Source: Aporrectodea caliginosa (lineage: Eukaryota; Annelida; Clitellata; Crassiclitellata; Lumbricidae). Taken from it: a stretch of 64,000 nucleotides of DNA. The DNA is taken from assembly GCA_020284085.1 (NCBI GenBank), contig JACEVL010000271.1, forward strand, positions 296,033 to 360,032, in the 5' to 3' direction. This document shows, piece after piece, positions 48,150 through 59,779 of the stretch. The notes below the pieces were generated by a model. The model had not been told where the DNA came from and made no database searches. It saw only the letters and a list, made by a program, of their open reading frames with translations. The position numbers and the translations under genes are program-made. Numbering within the stretch: position 1 is the first letter of the stretch; every line of letters begins with the position of its first letter.

Positions 48150-48198
48150 TTTGCTTTAGTGCTGATTACTAACTGTTAGTATTCAGCACTAAAGCAAA
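48150..48198. repeat. 49-bp quasi-palindrome
   Basis: Two 24-nt arms with one mismatch and a single-base loop at 48,174. Arms begin TTTGCTTTAGTGCTGA and end TCAGCACTAAAGCAAA. Confidence 0.9.
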
Positions 48199-48740
48199 CC
48201 ACAAACCACAAAAGGTAGCCCCTAAAACTCACCGGATTTGCACGAATCCCAAGACCCAGCATGAGCAGGGATGAGCAGCTGCCCCTTCCCCATGGCGACG
48301 CTAAGGGCGGCTGCCTCAAATATTCTAAGCTAACGCTGAACTACAATCCTCAGTTAATCCTATAAATATTGATCGCATTTGAATTTGTATAAAAAATTTG
48401 AATTTATTTTAGCAATTGGAACAGACTGAAATGTCCTAAACTATGCACATTGAAATTCAATTTTGTATACGAAGTAAATAACGTACAGGTCACTCATTTT
48501 TTTCCAGTGCTATAATGTTAGTTCAAAATATATTTAACTATTTGCGTCGCGCAAGGCAAAATTTCAAGCTATTCGTAAATTGTAAGCAGTTGAGAATTGT
48601 TCTCTAAAGAACCTTGCTGAAAATTTAGACTTGATCATTAAATCAAACATTCAAACCAAACTTAAAACACGAACGTATTCGTTTATATTGAAGGAAACAT
48701 ATCGAAATGTTCGAAATAATTGAGCTACATAAAGTGTAGG
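48199..48740. other. No recognisable gene
   Basis: AT-rich intergenic sequence upstream of the TRIM exon and its conserved leader. Confidence 0.4.
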
Positions 48741-48744
48741 CCTA

Positions 48745-49104
48745 ACTTTTAGTGTTTGCTAATCTGCAAGGGCAGATACGAGGTCTATCCAAAAGGTCGT
48801 TGGGTCCATCGAGCGATTAAACGCAGTTCACAGAATAATTATCAACATTTCAACCTGTTACTCTGAGTATACATGTAAACAACGATTATGTTATGACAGT
48901 CAGTTGCTACCATGACAATACAGAGACTTCAGCTGCGTTCAGGTATTTTGTTAGAGATTTTTTTGTTCAATCGAACAAAACAACTCTTATAAGTCAGTGC
49001 TAAAATATAGGACATCACTACGTTCACACGTTAAAGATAACCCAGTAGGCTAATGTTATTAGTGAAACCGAAAGTGTTGTAGATTTATCGACTAACAGAA
49101 GAAG
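48745..49104 (+). promoter_or_regulatory. Upstream region of the TRIM exon
   Basis: Aligns over about 350 bp with the region upstream of the RING pseudogene at 36.4 kb. A TTATAAG lies at 48,989-48,995, about 110 bp before the start codon. Core promoter role is inferred from position and conservation only. Confidence 0.5.
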
Positions 49105-50256
49105 ATGGCTTCTGCAGAGTCCAGTAGTGGTGGTATTAACAGGGAAGAGCTCGACGATATAACTACATGTTGTATATGCACCGAAGTCTACACAGATCCG
49201 AAAGCCTTGCCATGCATTCATACATTCTGCATGAAATGTCTTCGAGAGACTGGACTTAAAACCAACAAAGAACCTGGAGATGAGATGCCTTGCCCAATCT
49301 GTAGACGATTATTCAAGATTCCTAGTGAAGGGTTTCGTGGACTGCCTAAGAATTTCTTCATTGACAGACTGATACAAGTGTCAAAGGTCTCAGACCCGTC
49401 TGCAGTAATGAAAGCCTTATGCTCTGTGTGTTTAGAGGAAAGTAAGGAACAGGAAGGAAAAGAAATTCCAACAGCTGATACATATTGCGTTGAATGTAAG
49501 CACAAGTTATGCGAAGAATGTTGCAATGAACACAGGAAATTTAAATTTACAAACAATCATAAATTGATGCCAATAGATGAATATGAAAGTGGACAAAATG
49601 TGGTAGCCGATCTAGCTCCAATGGTTTGTGAAGTTCATGAACAAATGGCTCTGAACGTATTTTGTGCAGATTGCAAAACAGTAATATGCGCAATTTGCTT
49701 CATCGAGGACCATAATAACCATAAAGGTGGCCATGTTAGCAAATGTGTGGGTGGTTTTCGAAAGCAGATACAAAACAGTACTGAAGCTATGAATGGATGC
49801 ATCGCTCAGGTTCATATGAAAAAGGCGGAACTTATGAAAGTGAAGGAAGAAATGCAGAAAATGGTGGATAGTTTAGAATGTGATGTAGAGAAGAGAAAAG
49901 ACGAAATAAAGCAGTTAAGTGATAAACATGCAAGTAGTCTTCTACAAGGTCTATGCTCCGAAAGACAAAGCAGATTGAAAGAAATACAAATGGCAACAGA
50001 TGCTATTGATGCTTATCTATCGAACTTAGAAAGTTACAATTCTTATTGTCACCGATTAATCGATAAAGGTTCGGCTAGCGACATCTGCCGCGCAGTTTCG
50101 GAATTAGTTATTAGAGCGTTCGAGTTGGAACAACAGTGCCAACCAACAAATGAAACAAGAATTCCGGATTTTAGATTCTGCTTTAGGAAGTCTGAACTGG
50201 AAGAGTTTCTGGAGGAAAACCGTGACAACTTGGTTGGTGAAATTGAAGGCAAGTGA
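49105..50256 (+). CDS. TRIM protein: RING, two B-boxes, coiled coil
   Basis: 383 codons, ATG in strong context (AAGATGG). RING residues C22, C25, C37, H39, C42, C45, C63, C66 are all present, so E3 ubiquitin-ligase activity is plausible. B-box 1 spans about 109-160 (CSVCLEES ... YCVECKHKLCEECCNEH), B-box 2 about 170-215 (CEVHEQMALNVFCADCKTVI ... DHNNHKGGH), coiled coil about 220-300. The frame ends EIEGK and stop, but AAG/GCAAGT at 50,246-50,254 is a good GC-AG donor and would end the exon in phase 1 (50,248). The missing C-terminal domain is likely an NHL propeller on a later exon; none lies intact downstream in the window. Cytoplasmic TRIM-NHL proteins control RNA or protein turnover. Confidence 0.9.
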   Translation: MASAESSSGGINREELDDITTCCICTEVYTDPKALPCIHTFCMKCLRETGLKTNKEPGDEMPCPICRRLFKIPSEGFRGLPKNFFIDRLIQVSKVSDPSAVMKALCSVCLEESKEQEGKEIPTADTYCVECKHKLCEECCNEHRKFKFTNNHKLMPIDEYESGQNVVADLAPMVCEVHEQMALNVFCADCKTVICAICFIEDHNNHKGGHVSKCVGGFRKQIQNSTEAMNGCIAQVHMKKAELMKVKEEMQKMVDSLECDVEKRKDEIKQLSDKHASSLLQGLCSERQSRLKEIQMATDAIDAYLSNLESYNSYCHRLIDKGSASDICRAVSELVIRAFELEQQCQPTNETRIPDFRFCFRKSELEEFLEENRDNLVGEIEGK

Positions 50257-50439
50257 CTGCTGTTGTAAATCATAATTGTATCATACAACTCATTTTGTGC
50301 TTTTGCTAAAAGATTACTGGCTTCACATTTATTTTGTAGTTAATTTACAAATTGCTCTGATGATGTGCATTGCCATTATGTGGTGTAGGCCTACTAAACA
50401 ATACTACAATTCTAATAATATTCAGTTGCCCACACTATA

Positions 50440-50697
50440 GCTCGAATGAGCCTGCAATAAGCCCATTAACATGGCAAAGTTTAATCATGAGCCGAATCGA
50501 TTTCTGCAATGTCGCATTTGCTTGCATGTCACACTTGTCACAGTGCAGTATCTCTCGGCTTCAGGCGGTCATCAACGCTGCTGCTCGTCTGGTCTTGCGA
50601 TTGAGAAATTTTGACCGCATTACAACCGCGATACAAGATGAGCGTGAGTTGGTCAGAATAGGCGAGCGCATCAAATTCAAACTCTGCATCCTGGTGC
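50440..50697 (+). mobile_element. LINE-X, part 1 (RT C-terminus)
   Basis: MSRIDFCNVAFACMSHLSQC, then LQAVINAAARLVLRLRNFDR and RIKFKLCILV, the region following the RT domain of a CR1-type LINE. It breaks after CILV; the expected continuation KCLNSCTPRYLTDNIRP is found at 56,034. Confidence 0.75.
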
Positions 50698-51053
50698 GTT
50701 TCTACATGATGCGTCGATATTACTCTGATCAAGATTTCTACAAAATCTGGTCTCCTGATCAACGACCTGTCCGCTCGCTTCGCAAGACACTGTTCAATAG
50801 GGTGCTCCGAAATATAATGTATTTCTCAAAAGTTCCAAAAAGTTCTGCTCCCCGGCTATATTCCGATTCCATTTATCACTTTGTTCAACTGTACCCATTT
50901 TCAGACCAATTGAAAAAGGTTAAGCCTTGCCCCCGGCACAAAAATGTTACAACATGTGAAAATATGCGAATTTGCTTTAAAATCGGCAATATCATGAAGG
51001 AAAAACGTAATTATTTTTCATGATGATTAACTTCTTTTGTGAACTATTGTATG
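50698..51053 (+). other. Part of the insertion splitting LINE-X
   Basis: An open frame continues (KIWSPDQRPVRSLRKTLFNR) but matches nothing I know. A ~70-bp part (50,905-50,975) recurs inverted at about 52,690-52,760. Confidence 0.35.
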
Positions 51054-52602
51054 CAGAGGTGTAAATGTACTCAAGTGCAACTTGAGTACAGTCTTTAAGT
51101 ACTTGAACTTGTACTGGAGACCTAAGTACTTGTACTCGTACTTGAGACCTAAGTATACTTCGACACAAATGACTTTTCTACAGGCACTCGGATACTTTAC
51201 CAGTAAGCTTTGTCTTTCCTTTAAGTCATTAATTCTTACGTTCTGGATATTGGATATTGGATATTTTGGCCGTTCTGTATGGATCGCATCTTGATCATAA
51301 TTTCTTCCGGTTGTCTTGCTAAAATAGCGGCCACGGACGGTGATAGTGCTAACAATAAAAATACTAATATTCCTAGACCGGTTAAGTTTGGTTATGATAA
51401 TTTCACTCTCAAGGGAAATGCTACTTCTGCTAAGTGCAAGTTTTGTAGTGAGAAAACTATCATTGAAGAAAACAACTGGCACAACATCAAACTTTGTTAG
51501 ACACTTGAAAAGACTCCATACGGAGAGGTGAGCAGTGACTAACAAATCATTTGAACTCTATCGAGTAATGTAAATGTAAGTCGTCGAACTTTCTCAGCAC
51601 CATAGAAAGCCGCGATAGGGAAACCAGCTTATTCACCGAAATAATGCATTTTATGAATTGTATTATAGGACTTCTAGCAATAAACCACTAAACCTATGGC
51701 TCATACATGGAATTCATGTGCGAATGCCGCTCACTTCTGAAAATTGTGAGTTTTCTATGTTCTTCTGTGTTTTGTGTTCCTCTCGAAAAAGTTTTCCCTG
51801 CGTGTACGAGGTGGTGCATATAGCTCTGTTAAGGAAACATTGTCATCTGTATCAAAACGCGCTTAGTTAGGCCACTTAGGTAGTCATTTGCGAATCATTT
51901 TTCTCTTTTACGTAAAACGCTAATTAAGGCATTTTCTTTGTGTTGCTCCAATAGTCAAAGACTGCCTACAACTAGTATGTTCCTATTTAATTTGTGCAGA
52001 TATGATTATGTCTTATGCGAATGAGACGTATGCTTTGTTGGGGACCACATCAAGTTTCTTTAGCAGTGGTGGAGCAGGTGCAACACAAACGTCTCATTTT
52101 GGCACGATAATCACAGATACGGTGGCAGCAACCGAAACTGCAAAACTGCTGCATCAAAAAAGTCTAAGCTATATACACGATCTTCTGTGAAACCGAGCAC
52201 CTTATCATCACAAGTGACAACCTGGTTGAATATCAGAGGTCATGATGACTTTGATGAAATTGATTGTTTGGACGTTTGGAATGCAGCAAAACTGTTCTTG
52301 ACAAACCAGCATTTAGAGTTGTGAGTGTGCCTGCATCTAGCGCTCCGGTTGAAAGTGTGTTTAGTTTAATATTAAAACAGTTTCGATCGAATCTGAGTGA
52401 CAAGATGCTCACATCCATTATATTTTTCAAAATTGCAAAATTATAAATGAATGCGTGTGGCAATACATCATTGCTTTGTCAAGGAAGTAAATCCTTGTTC
52501 TTGCAGTAGCCATGTGTACTTGTACTCGTACTTGTACTTGATACTTAAGTATTTGTACAGGTACTTAAGACCTCAGTACTTGTATTTGTAGTTGCAACCT
52601 TT
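51054..52602 (+). mobile_element. Decayed hAT transposon with BED finger
   Basis: Left end CAGAGGTGTAAATGTACTC followed by AAGTACTTGTACTC words, a pattern widespread in hAT elements; the right end repeats these words and finishes near GCAACCTTTC. Inside, a BED zinc finger (KCKFCSEK, then after a frameshift TSNFVRHLKRLH) lies at 51,365-51,530, and a hAT dimerisation motif (VPASSAPVESVFS ... RSNLSDKMLTSIIFFK) at 52,310-52,446. The catalytic middle is missing and there are stops. No matching target duplication found. Confidence 0.8.
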
Positions 52603-52805
52603 CATGTGCTGGCCAATAAATATGAAACATATTAGTTTTTTCATATATACTTAAATACCGGTAATTTGTGTTTTCAACCGAAAAATTGCGAATATTGTTA
52701 AAACTTCATCGTGCTGGGGGCAAGGCTTAGCCTTAATGTAAAAACCTAAAATTTGGATTTTTATACTCATCTGTATGAGACGCATGGGAAAATGCCCGGG
52801 GAGCA

Positions 52806-55800
52806 ATGAATTTTTCAACTTTTATTTTTCTGGAGCACCCTACTGTTCAAAGCACAGATCTGGTGCCCAGCCAGTTGCCGGCTACAACGTCCTCTGCCTA
52901 CAGATCTCTCGTTCGTGTCATCTCCGGCCATTCTACCGACGGCTTCTATGATGAACACTCTGACGTCTCCGTTGATATCGTCACCTCTTTCCTCTCCGCT
53001 GACATCTACACCTTCTTCCTCTCCGCTGACATCTACACCTCTTTCCTCTTCGTCGTCGTCATCGTCTTCACCGCCATCCTCGTCTGAAATGCCCTCCAGC
53101 GGCCTCTCTGGTCTTCGGGCAGCTCTCTGGAATGCACGATCCCTCTCCGATAAATTTGCTTTTATTGGCCACACTCTTCTCGAGCGTCAACTCGATATCT
53201 TCGCTGTCACCGAATGTTGGCACCATGGATCTGAAGATGTGCCGATTTATCGTGCTGCTCCGCCTGGCTACTCCTTCTGCGACCGTCCAAGACCTGTCCT
53301 TCTTGATGGACAACCTGCTCGTGGTGGCGGCATCGTCGTCTACCTTCGCTCTACGCTTCGTTTCTCTCGGATTGTTCTCGATATGGAAATTACTTCGTTT
53401 GAGGCACTTTGTATCAGTATTTTGACCTCTCGAGGCTCGTTAACATTGCTAACTGTCTACAGGCCTGGCTCTGCTGCGCCCACTGACAGTTTCTTTGATG
53501 AGTTCTCTTCGGTATTAGAGAGCCTCATCACTCGCAATAGTCAGCTGTTAATCATCGGTGATTTTAACCTACACGTGGAAGACCCTTCTCTACCTCCTTC
53601 AAGCCGATTTTTGGATCTTCTAACACAATTCGGCCTTCGTCAACATGTCTCTGGCTCTACACACCTTCAAGGCGGTACTCTTGACCTTGTCATCACTCCT
53701 GAAGACATTACGTTACACGATTTAAGAATCCTGCCGCCGACGCTATCCGATCACTCTCTTATTGAATTCTCTATCCCTGCTCTTCATTCACAACCCATTC
53801 ATGCTCTCCGGTATCTTCGTGGATGGAAGTCTCTTGACCGAGGCGCCTTCAGTGAGGCTTTTCGAAACTCGCCTCTCTTCTCCTCTACCTCGCAACTAGA
53901 TACTCAGTCAACTTCACAACTCTACGATCTCTACTCATCTACGATCAGCAATCTTCTGGACAAGATGATTCCACTCCGTGGTGTCAAGATTCGCGTTCGG
54001 CCACTTGCCGTTTGGTTCGACTGAGAGTGTCATCAACTGCGTCGTCGAACCCGCTGTCTTGAACGACGTTTTCTTCGTTCTAGAGATCCAGCCGATCGTC
54101 TCGTCTGGATCAATCAACTGCGCTCTTTTCACCGTCTCTATCGTCAGAAGGAGGCGGCATATTGGGAAGATTTGATCAACAGGAACTCACAGAATCCTAA
54201 ACGTCTCTGGTCCGCTATCTCCGGTCTACTGGGACGATCCTCTCGTAGATCCGCGAATCCTTCATTCTCAGCGGTCGATTTTCTACTGATGCTTACAACT
54301 AAACTGGATGGACTCCGAAATTCTACAGCTGGTTCACCACCGCCTTCCTGCACTTCTACTGAGTCGGTGTTCAAGGACTTTCGACCTACCCTTGAATCTG
54401 AACTGCGTCATCTGCTTTCTACATCTAATTTAAAATCATGTGAACTTGACCCCCTTCCCCGTTTGTTATAGTAGATGTACTAGATGACATTGTTTCCTTC
54501 CTTCTCTACTTGTTTAATAGGTCTCTTTCAGAAGGTCTCCTTCCAGCATCCCAGAAGCGTGCTATTGTGTTTCCCACTCTTAAGAAGTCCAACCTGGATT
54601 CTAGCATATGCCAAAACTATCGCCCTATTGCAGATCTCTCCTTTCTCTCAAAGACTTTAGAACGACTTGTTTCCCTGCAACTTCTTCCTTACCTTGAGCA
54701 GTCAGGCCTTCTACCACCCAGACAATCTGGCTTCAGAGCTCACCACTCAACTGAAACTGCTCTTCTCTCTCTTCTCGCTGACATCTATTCTGCTACGGAT
54801 AAATCCCACATTACTCTCTTAGCACTTTTTGATGCATCTTCAGCATTTGATATGGTAGATTATGATATTCTATTACATCGCCTTGAAATTTCCTTTGGTC
54901 TTAGTGGCCTTCCTCTTCTTTGGTTTCGCTCCTATCTTACTGATCGTACTCAAATGGTTATTCTAGGAGACTCTCGCACCTCATGGGTACCTGTTAAAGT
55001 TGGAGTCCCTCAAGGATCTGTGCTGGGTCCACTTCTTTATATCTTGTTTACAGCCGATATTCCTCTTCTCTTTGCTAAACACTCGGCCTCTGGTCACCTC
55101 TATGCTGATGATATCCAGGCCTTTGTTCATGGCCCCTCTTCTCACCAACTTGCTCTTTCCCAATCTATTGAATCTCTTTCTGCTGATCTCAATTGTTGGA
55201 TGTCCTCTAATCGTCTTTCACTCAACTCTTCCAAGACTCAATTGATCTGGCTTGGCACTCGCCAACAGCTAATTAAACTTGATTACGATTTGCTTGCCAA
55301 GCAATTCCCTCAGTTTACTTTCTCGACAAATGTCCATAACCTGGGTGCTACTCTTGACAGTACTCTTTCTTTCTCTACACATATCTCTAATCTCTCTCGG
55401 TCCCGTTTTTATCACTTGCGGCGTCTACGTGCCATTCGACGATCTGTCCCCTCGTCGATTTTTTCTTCCATGGTTCATGCCTTTGTCTGTTCACGCATTG
55501 ACTACTGTAACTCATTACTTATGGGCCTACCAAAACTCCGTCTGGCTCCACTCCAATCAGTACTTAATGCTGCTGCTCGTTTGATTGCCCGCCTACCTCG
55601 TTTCTCCCATATTTCGACTTTCATGACTGAAGACCTTCACTGGCTTCCTCTAACTGCTCGGATTCAGTTTAAAATTCTCTTTCTTACTTGTAAAACGTTT
55701 TTGGGTCAAGCTCCACGCTACCTCTGTCATCTTATGAGACGGCCTATCTCAGCTACCTCTGGACGTCTTCTCCGCTCTTTTGACCATCATGACCTTCTAG

Positions 55801-56033
55801 TTCCTTGGTCTCGCACTGCCACGGCACAGCATCGTGCCTATGCCTCTGTTGGACCTTTGCTATGGAATGACCTCTCTGCTTTAACTCGTGCTGTGATGTT
55901 ATCTGGGGGCACCACAGTTTCTGCTCGTTCTCTTAAAACTTTTCTTTTTTCGAGGGGCCCTTCGCACTGGAAGCGCTTCTGATTAGGTTGTACTTCGAGA
56001 GGCGCTTTATATGTCCGTAAATAGAATAGAATA
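52806..56033 (+). mobile_element. Nearly full CR1/L2-like LINE, inactivated
   Basis: Endonuclease (about 53,090-53,800): LRAALWNARSLSDK, TECWHHG, GGGIVVYLRS, GDFNLHVEDP, LSDHSLIEF. RT (54,510-55,982): FRAHHSTETALL, FDASSAFDMVDYDILL, PQGSVLGPLLYI, HLYADDIQ with the catalytic DD. A TGA at 54,022-54,024 interrupts the linker, and a frameshift lies near 54,460-54,510, so no full ORF2 is made. The 3' end is GAGAGGCGCTTTATATG plus an AATAG tail. It is by far the best preserved LINE here and so probably the youngest. The 5' boundary is uncertain. Confidence 0.9.
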
Positions 56034-56352
56034 GAATAAATGTCTTAACAGCTGCACACCACGCTATCTCACAGACAACATCAGGCCACTATCGGATGAT
56101 ACCGACAGGTCGCGGCTGCGATCAGCAAAGTCCGCTGATGTTTTATTGCCAATAACTAAAACTGAAATGGGTGGTCGGTCCTTTCGGTTCGCTGGTCCAC
56201 GTGCCTGGAACACCTGCGGCTATACTGGAAGCGAAAAACCCTTCTGTTTAAAAAACACAGCTAAAACTGTGCTTGCTACGTTATTCCGAGAAATTAAATC
56301 TGAGTTGCATGTTCTCCAGACTCATTTTCGGCCTCGAGACGTCTCGAGATAG
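56034..56352 (+). mobile_element. LINE-X, part 2
   Basis: KCLNSCTPRYLTDNIRPLSD, then GGRSFRFAGPRAWNT, the last part of a CR1-type ORF2, following directly on the fragment at 50,440-50,697. The two halves are separated by 5.3 kb of nested insertions. Confidence 0.75.
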
Positions 56353-56467
56353 GTTTTTTTGATTTCTTGGTCCCGGAACCTAGTGTCTTGGTTCTTGACT
56401 GTTTGGAGACTGTCTTGAAGCGAAAGTCTTGTTCTCTTGTAGAGGCGGTCTCAATAGTTCTCACGCA
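56353..56467 (+). repeat. Locus D, segment 1
   Basis: Aligns with 14,860-14,935 of copy B (CTGTCTTGAAGCGAAAGTCT, AGGCGGTCTCAATAGTTCT). Start of the diverged relative of the amplified unit. Confidence 0.75.
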
Positions 56468-57656
56468 CAGGGCCGTAGCGAGGCATGTGCCAACGGTGCC
56501 GTGGCACAGGGCGCAACTCAAGAGGGGCGCAAATTTTGAGATGGAACGATTTAATTACTTATTACTTGATCCTGAAATATGAAATATGAAATATCCATCA
56601 TTAATTAAATAAATGTAATAAAATTATATAATAAGAATTTAACAAATCTGGCATGAACCGAAATGGGCGCAGAAGCCAAATAGAGCGAACTGCCGTGATT
56701 GGTGGAAATTTACGCGGGGAAAATGGCGCTTGCGATACAGCGCTATGATTGATGGAAAAGCGAGCGAAAAGAACGCGGTTCTTTAGGCGCGTAGATTAGC
56801 CTATAAACGAGGCGAGGCACTGAGAAGGGCTGGCTCTTAGATGAATCTGCATGTACCGTCCCTGCTTACTGAGAAAGTGCATTGCTATTGAATGGACGTT
56901 AGCTAATTCGATCCCGATGAAACTGTAATTTTGGAAAAGACAGCGAACTTAATCAAAAGGACTGAAAAATATAATATTCTCGTAATTGGATGTGGAAACC
57001 GCTATCCGATATCTCCCGTGAATTTGTTTTAATTAAACTCTAAGTCTCTAATCAGAACTAGCGAAATGGCGGATGTTGAGCTATTTAGGCCCTAATCCAG
57101 AAAGTTAGGCCTATACAGCGGCAAGAAGAACAGGCAGGAGTGTTAAGGAGTATCGTGAGTGCTAAGTGAACCCAGACCGATAATGAAAGTACTGGTGTTG
57201 GGACGAGGAGCCCAATCACAGCGGACACTTTTCTATCGCCGCTAAAGCCGGTCGTAGGCTGACTAGGCTCTAAGCTTGGCCTAATATCTGAAGACCTGAA
57301 AGACAGCGCCTATAGTGGCTTTATACAAGTCAACGTATCGGCGAGGCCCCGTAGGAGCGCACGCCTGCTTCATAAACGCCGTATTGATTACACCATGGCC
57401 TGCGGTGGGAATCGAACCCGACTGAAGTCGAATCCTAAAATTCCTCATGGAACTTGCCCGAACCTCCCTGTCCTCAAAGGCCCTTCAGCGAGATAAATCT
57501 GCAGTGACTAAAATGAAATGTTACTAGAAGCACAGAAACTTAGTTTCTATATTCAAGATGACAAATTTGTTCGCTATTGGTTACGTTAATCTTTGAGGGG
57601 TGGGGCGCTAGATTTACGCTTGGCACAGGGCGAAATTATAGCTTGCTACGGCCCTG
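56468..57656 (+). mobile_element. Non-autonomous hAT element in locus D
   Basis: 1,189 bp, TIR CAGGGCCGTAGC / GCTACGGCCCTG, flanked by CTCACGCA at 56,460-56,467 and 57,657-57,664. The 8-bp duplication and CAGGG ends place it in hAT. The flanking D sequence joins cleanly when the element is removed. No transposase ORF. A B-box-like GGGTTCGATTCCC occurs on the minus strand at 57,407-57,419 but is not part of a tRNA. Confidence 0.92.
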
Positions 57657-57664
57657 CTCACGCA

Positions 57665-58489
57665 AACAGTCTTTAGTTCTGGACTTCTTTCGCTATAAAA
57701 TTGTCCTGAGCCGATGTGATAACTAGTAAGTCGGAAGTGCTAAATACACCGTAAGTTTATAAAAAGCGGTCTTTCTTGTTAACACTAACTTAACAGATAT
57801 TGAAAAGAGCAATTTCCACTTAATTCGAGTTTCTATTAGTGCAATAATCATGAAATGTCTCCTAAAAAACCTGAAATAGTCAAATTTGCATTCATGCAAT
57901 TTGATGTCATGAATAAAAAAGAAAGGAAAGGTACCATTTGCCGCTGGAGTTAAGCCACCACAAGCGAAACGATTGAAACAATCTAGGTTCTGAAGTTGGG
58001 TTATATCGTACATTTATGGAATATTGTTGGTTTAAATTTTAGAATTGCTTAGAAGATTTCGGGACGTCTGAAATATTTAATTTCTTTATAATACTATACA
58101 GGTGATCGGCTGACTTCAGTGACTTGCTCCTAGTAGTAGGATTGAACAGTTGAGAGAGAAACTGTTTCTGGATTTGGATCCAAGTGGCTTTTATTGTTTA
58201 TTCTGTAATCTGTGTAACCCTGTGGACTAAATGCCTAAACACCTCAGTATTGAGCTGTATTGGATCTTGTGTTTCGGTCTATTGGTCTCGTTCCCCACTA
58301 TCTCGGGCTCGGTCCACAGTCTCGGTCTCGGTCTCGATCTCGAAGTTCTAAGTCTCGCATACAAGACTGATTAGAATTTGCGCTGAGAATAGGCAATTCT
58401 GTAAAAAAAACAACGTAGAAGTTACCGACGATGTTACATAAATTGTCATATTTACAATCACAGTTACAATTACAGCTCTCTGATACGTG
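57665..58489 (+). repeat. Locus D, segment 2
   Basis: Colinear with 14,945-15,640 of B, with many substitutions. Includes the relic of the short ORF (MSPKKPEIVKFAFMQFDVMN, 57,854-57,953), which stops early after CRWS, and the GTCTCGGTCT-rich stretch. No other gene visible. Confidence 0.75.
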
Positions 58490-59704
58490 TCTAAGTAAGT
58501 AAGTAAGTAAGAAGTAAGTATATATGCTTTATTGAGAAGCACTAGCAAACGCACAGCACTGTACATGGCAAGATTAATACATTCAAACAAATAAAAAAAA
58601 AAAATTATATATACAACAAAGAACTGAATGAGAGGCTTTAGGGGAAATAGAGGAAGAAGAGCTAGGGTTAGTCATAGGGAAAATGAAGGGTTTTAAATAG
58701 CCAAATCTAGGGGAAAACATAGTGTATTTGTATAGCATCCGGGCAATGAAGCATTTCTGAGTCAGGTTGTCAAACATGCGAAGCTCACGGTTATGGGACC
58801 GTGGCCGCAGGGAGTAGCGCGATTGCTTGATCGGCGGTAACAATTTATGCAATACATGACAAGGATTGTGCAGAATACAGGCAAAGCGTCTAGTATCCGC
58901 ATTGCTGCAGAGAGTCTCAAATGAGAGAGAAGATAAAGGTTAAGTACCCCTGGCGTACCAACATTCGGATAATTTCCTCAAGGGCCTCCCGTTCCTGAGC
59001 TCTCACAAAGCCCCACCACACAGGCGAGCAATACAGCATCATACCAACCGTAGTGGCACGAACTACATCAAATAATCTGTCCCCGAGAGCTTATGCGACC
59101 TCAGGATCCGAAGTGCATAAAAGGACTGCCTTGCTTTTATGGTCAAACGCTTAATGTGGCTGAAGAACTCAAATTTCGCTGTAAGCTCAACACCCAGAAT
59201 ATTTAGGGTTTGCACTCGTGCGATACCTTTCAGAGAAGGGGGGAACATGCCGATGGTACCCGGGGACGCTTGAAAATAATCTCACTGGACTTGCTTGAGT
59301 TAAGCTTGATGTTGCAACTCTGTGCCCATACACTAATACGCTCAAACTCAATCTCAGTTGTAAATTGTAATGATACTTGATGCGGGGACAGCGAGATAGC
59401 AATCATGTGCATATTTAAAAATGCGATTGCATTTATTAACTGGTTTTAAGTCAGAGATTGCAACTACGAAATCCATCGGGCCCAAACCGGAACCTTGAAT
59501 AATACGGTACTTGCATTAATTCGTGCAAGAGAAAAACCTGGAGCAATGACCTCGATTATGAAGTAGGTTCAAAATCCAATTAAAATGTGATCAGGAATTG
59601 GGAGAGAAGCAAGTTGTTCGGCTAGATACGAATGTCTGACAGAGTCAAAGGTTTTGGAAAAATCCAATGAGACCAAACGTACATACTACATAGGGTTCAT
59701 TGCA
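58490..59704 (-). mobile_element. LINE relic inserted in locus D
   Basis: Minus strand: RT motif A (LDFSKTFDSVRHSYLAEQLA) near 59,640-59,690, then ILGVELTAKFEFFSHIKRLT, and C-terminal SRYSLRPRSHNRELRMFDNL. The 3' end is AATAAAGCATATATA with a TTAC tail at 58,490-58,530. The element is 5' truncated, with stops and frameshifts. It splits D between the counterparts of 15,640 and 15,645 in B. Confidence 0.85.
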
Positions 59705-59779
59705 TAAGTTTGTCACAGTAGCTGGAAAATTAAACGAATATATTAAAGTCTACCGTAAAATGTTGTCACTTTGTTTCAG

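Noticed and set aside
54981..55163. Minus-strand and alternative-frame ORFs inside the LINE at 52.8-56.0 kb
   Set aside because: Shadows of the reverse transcriptase frame.
57407..57419. tRNA gene suggested by a perfect B box GGGTTCGATTCCC on the minus strand
   Set aside because: No cloverleaf: the T stem pairs at only three positions and no acceptor stem or A box is found at the right distance.
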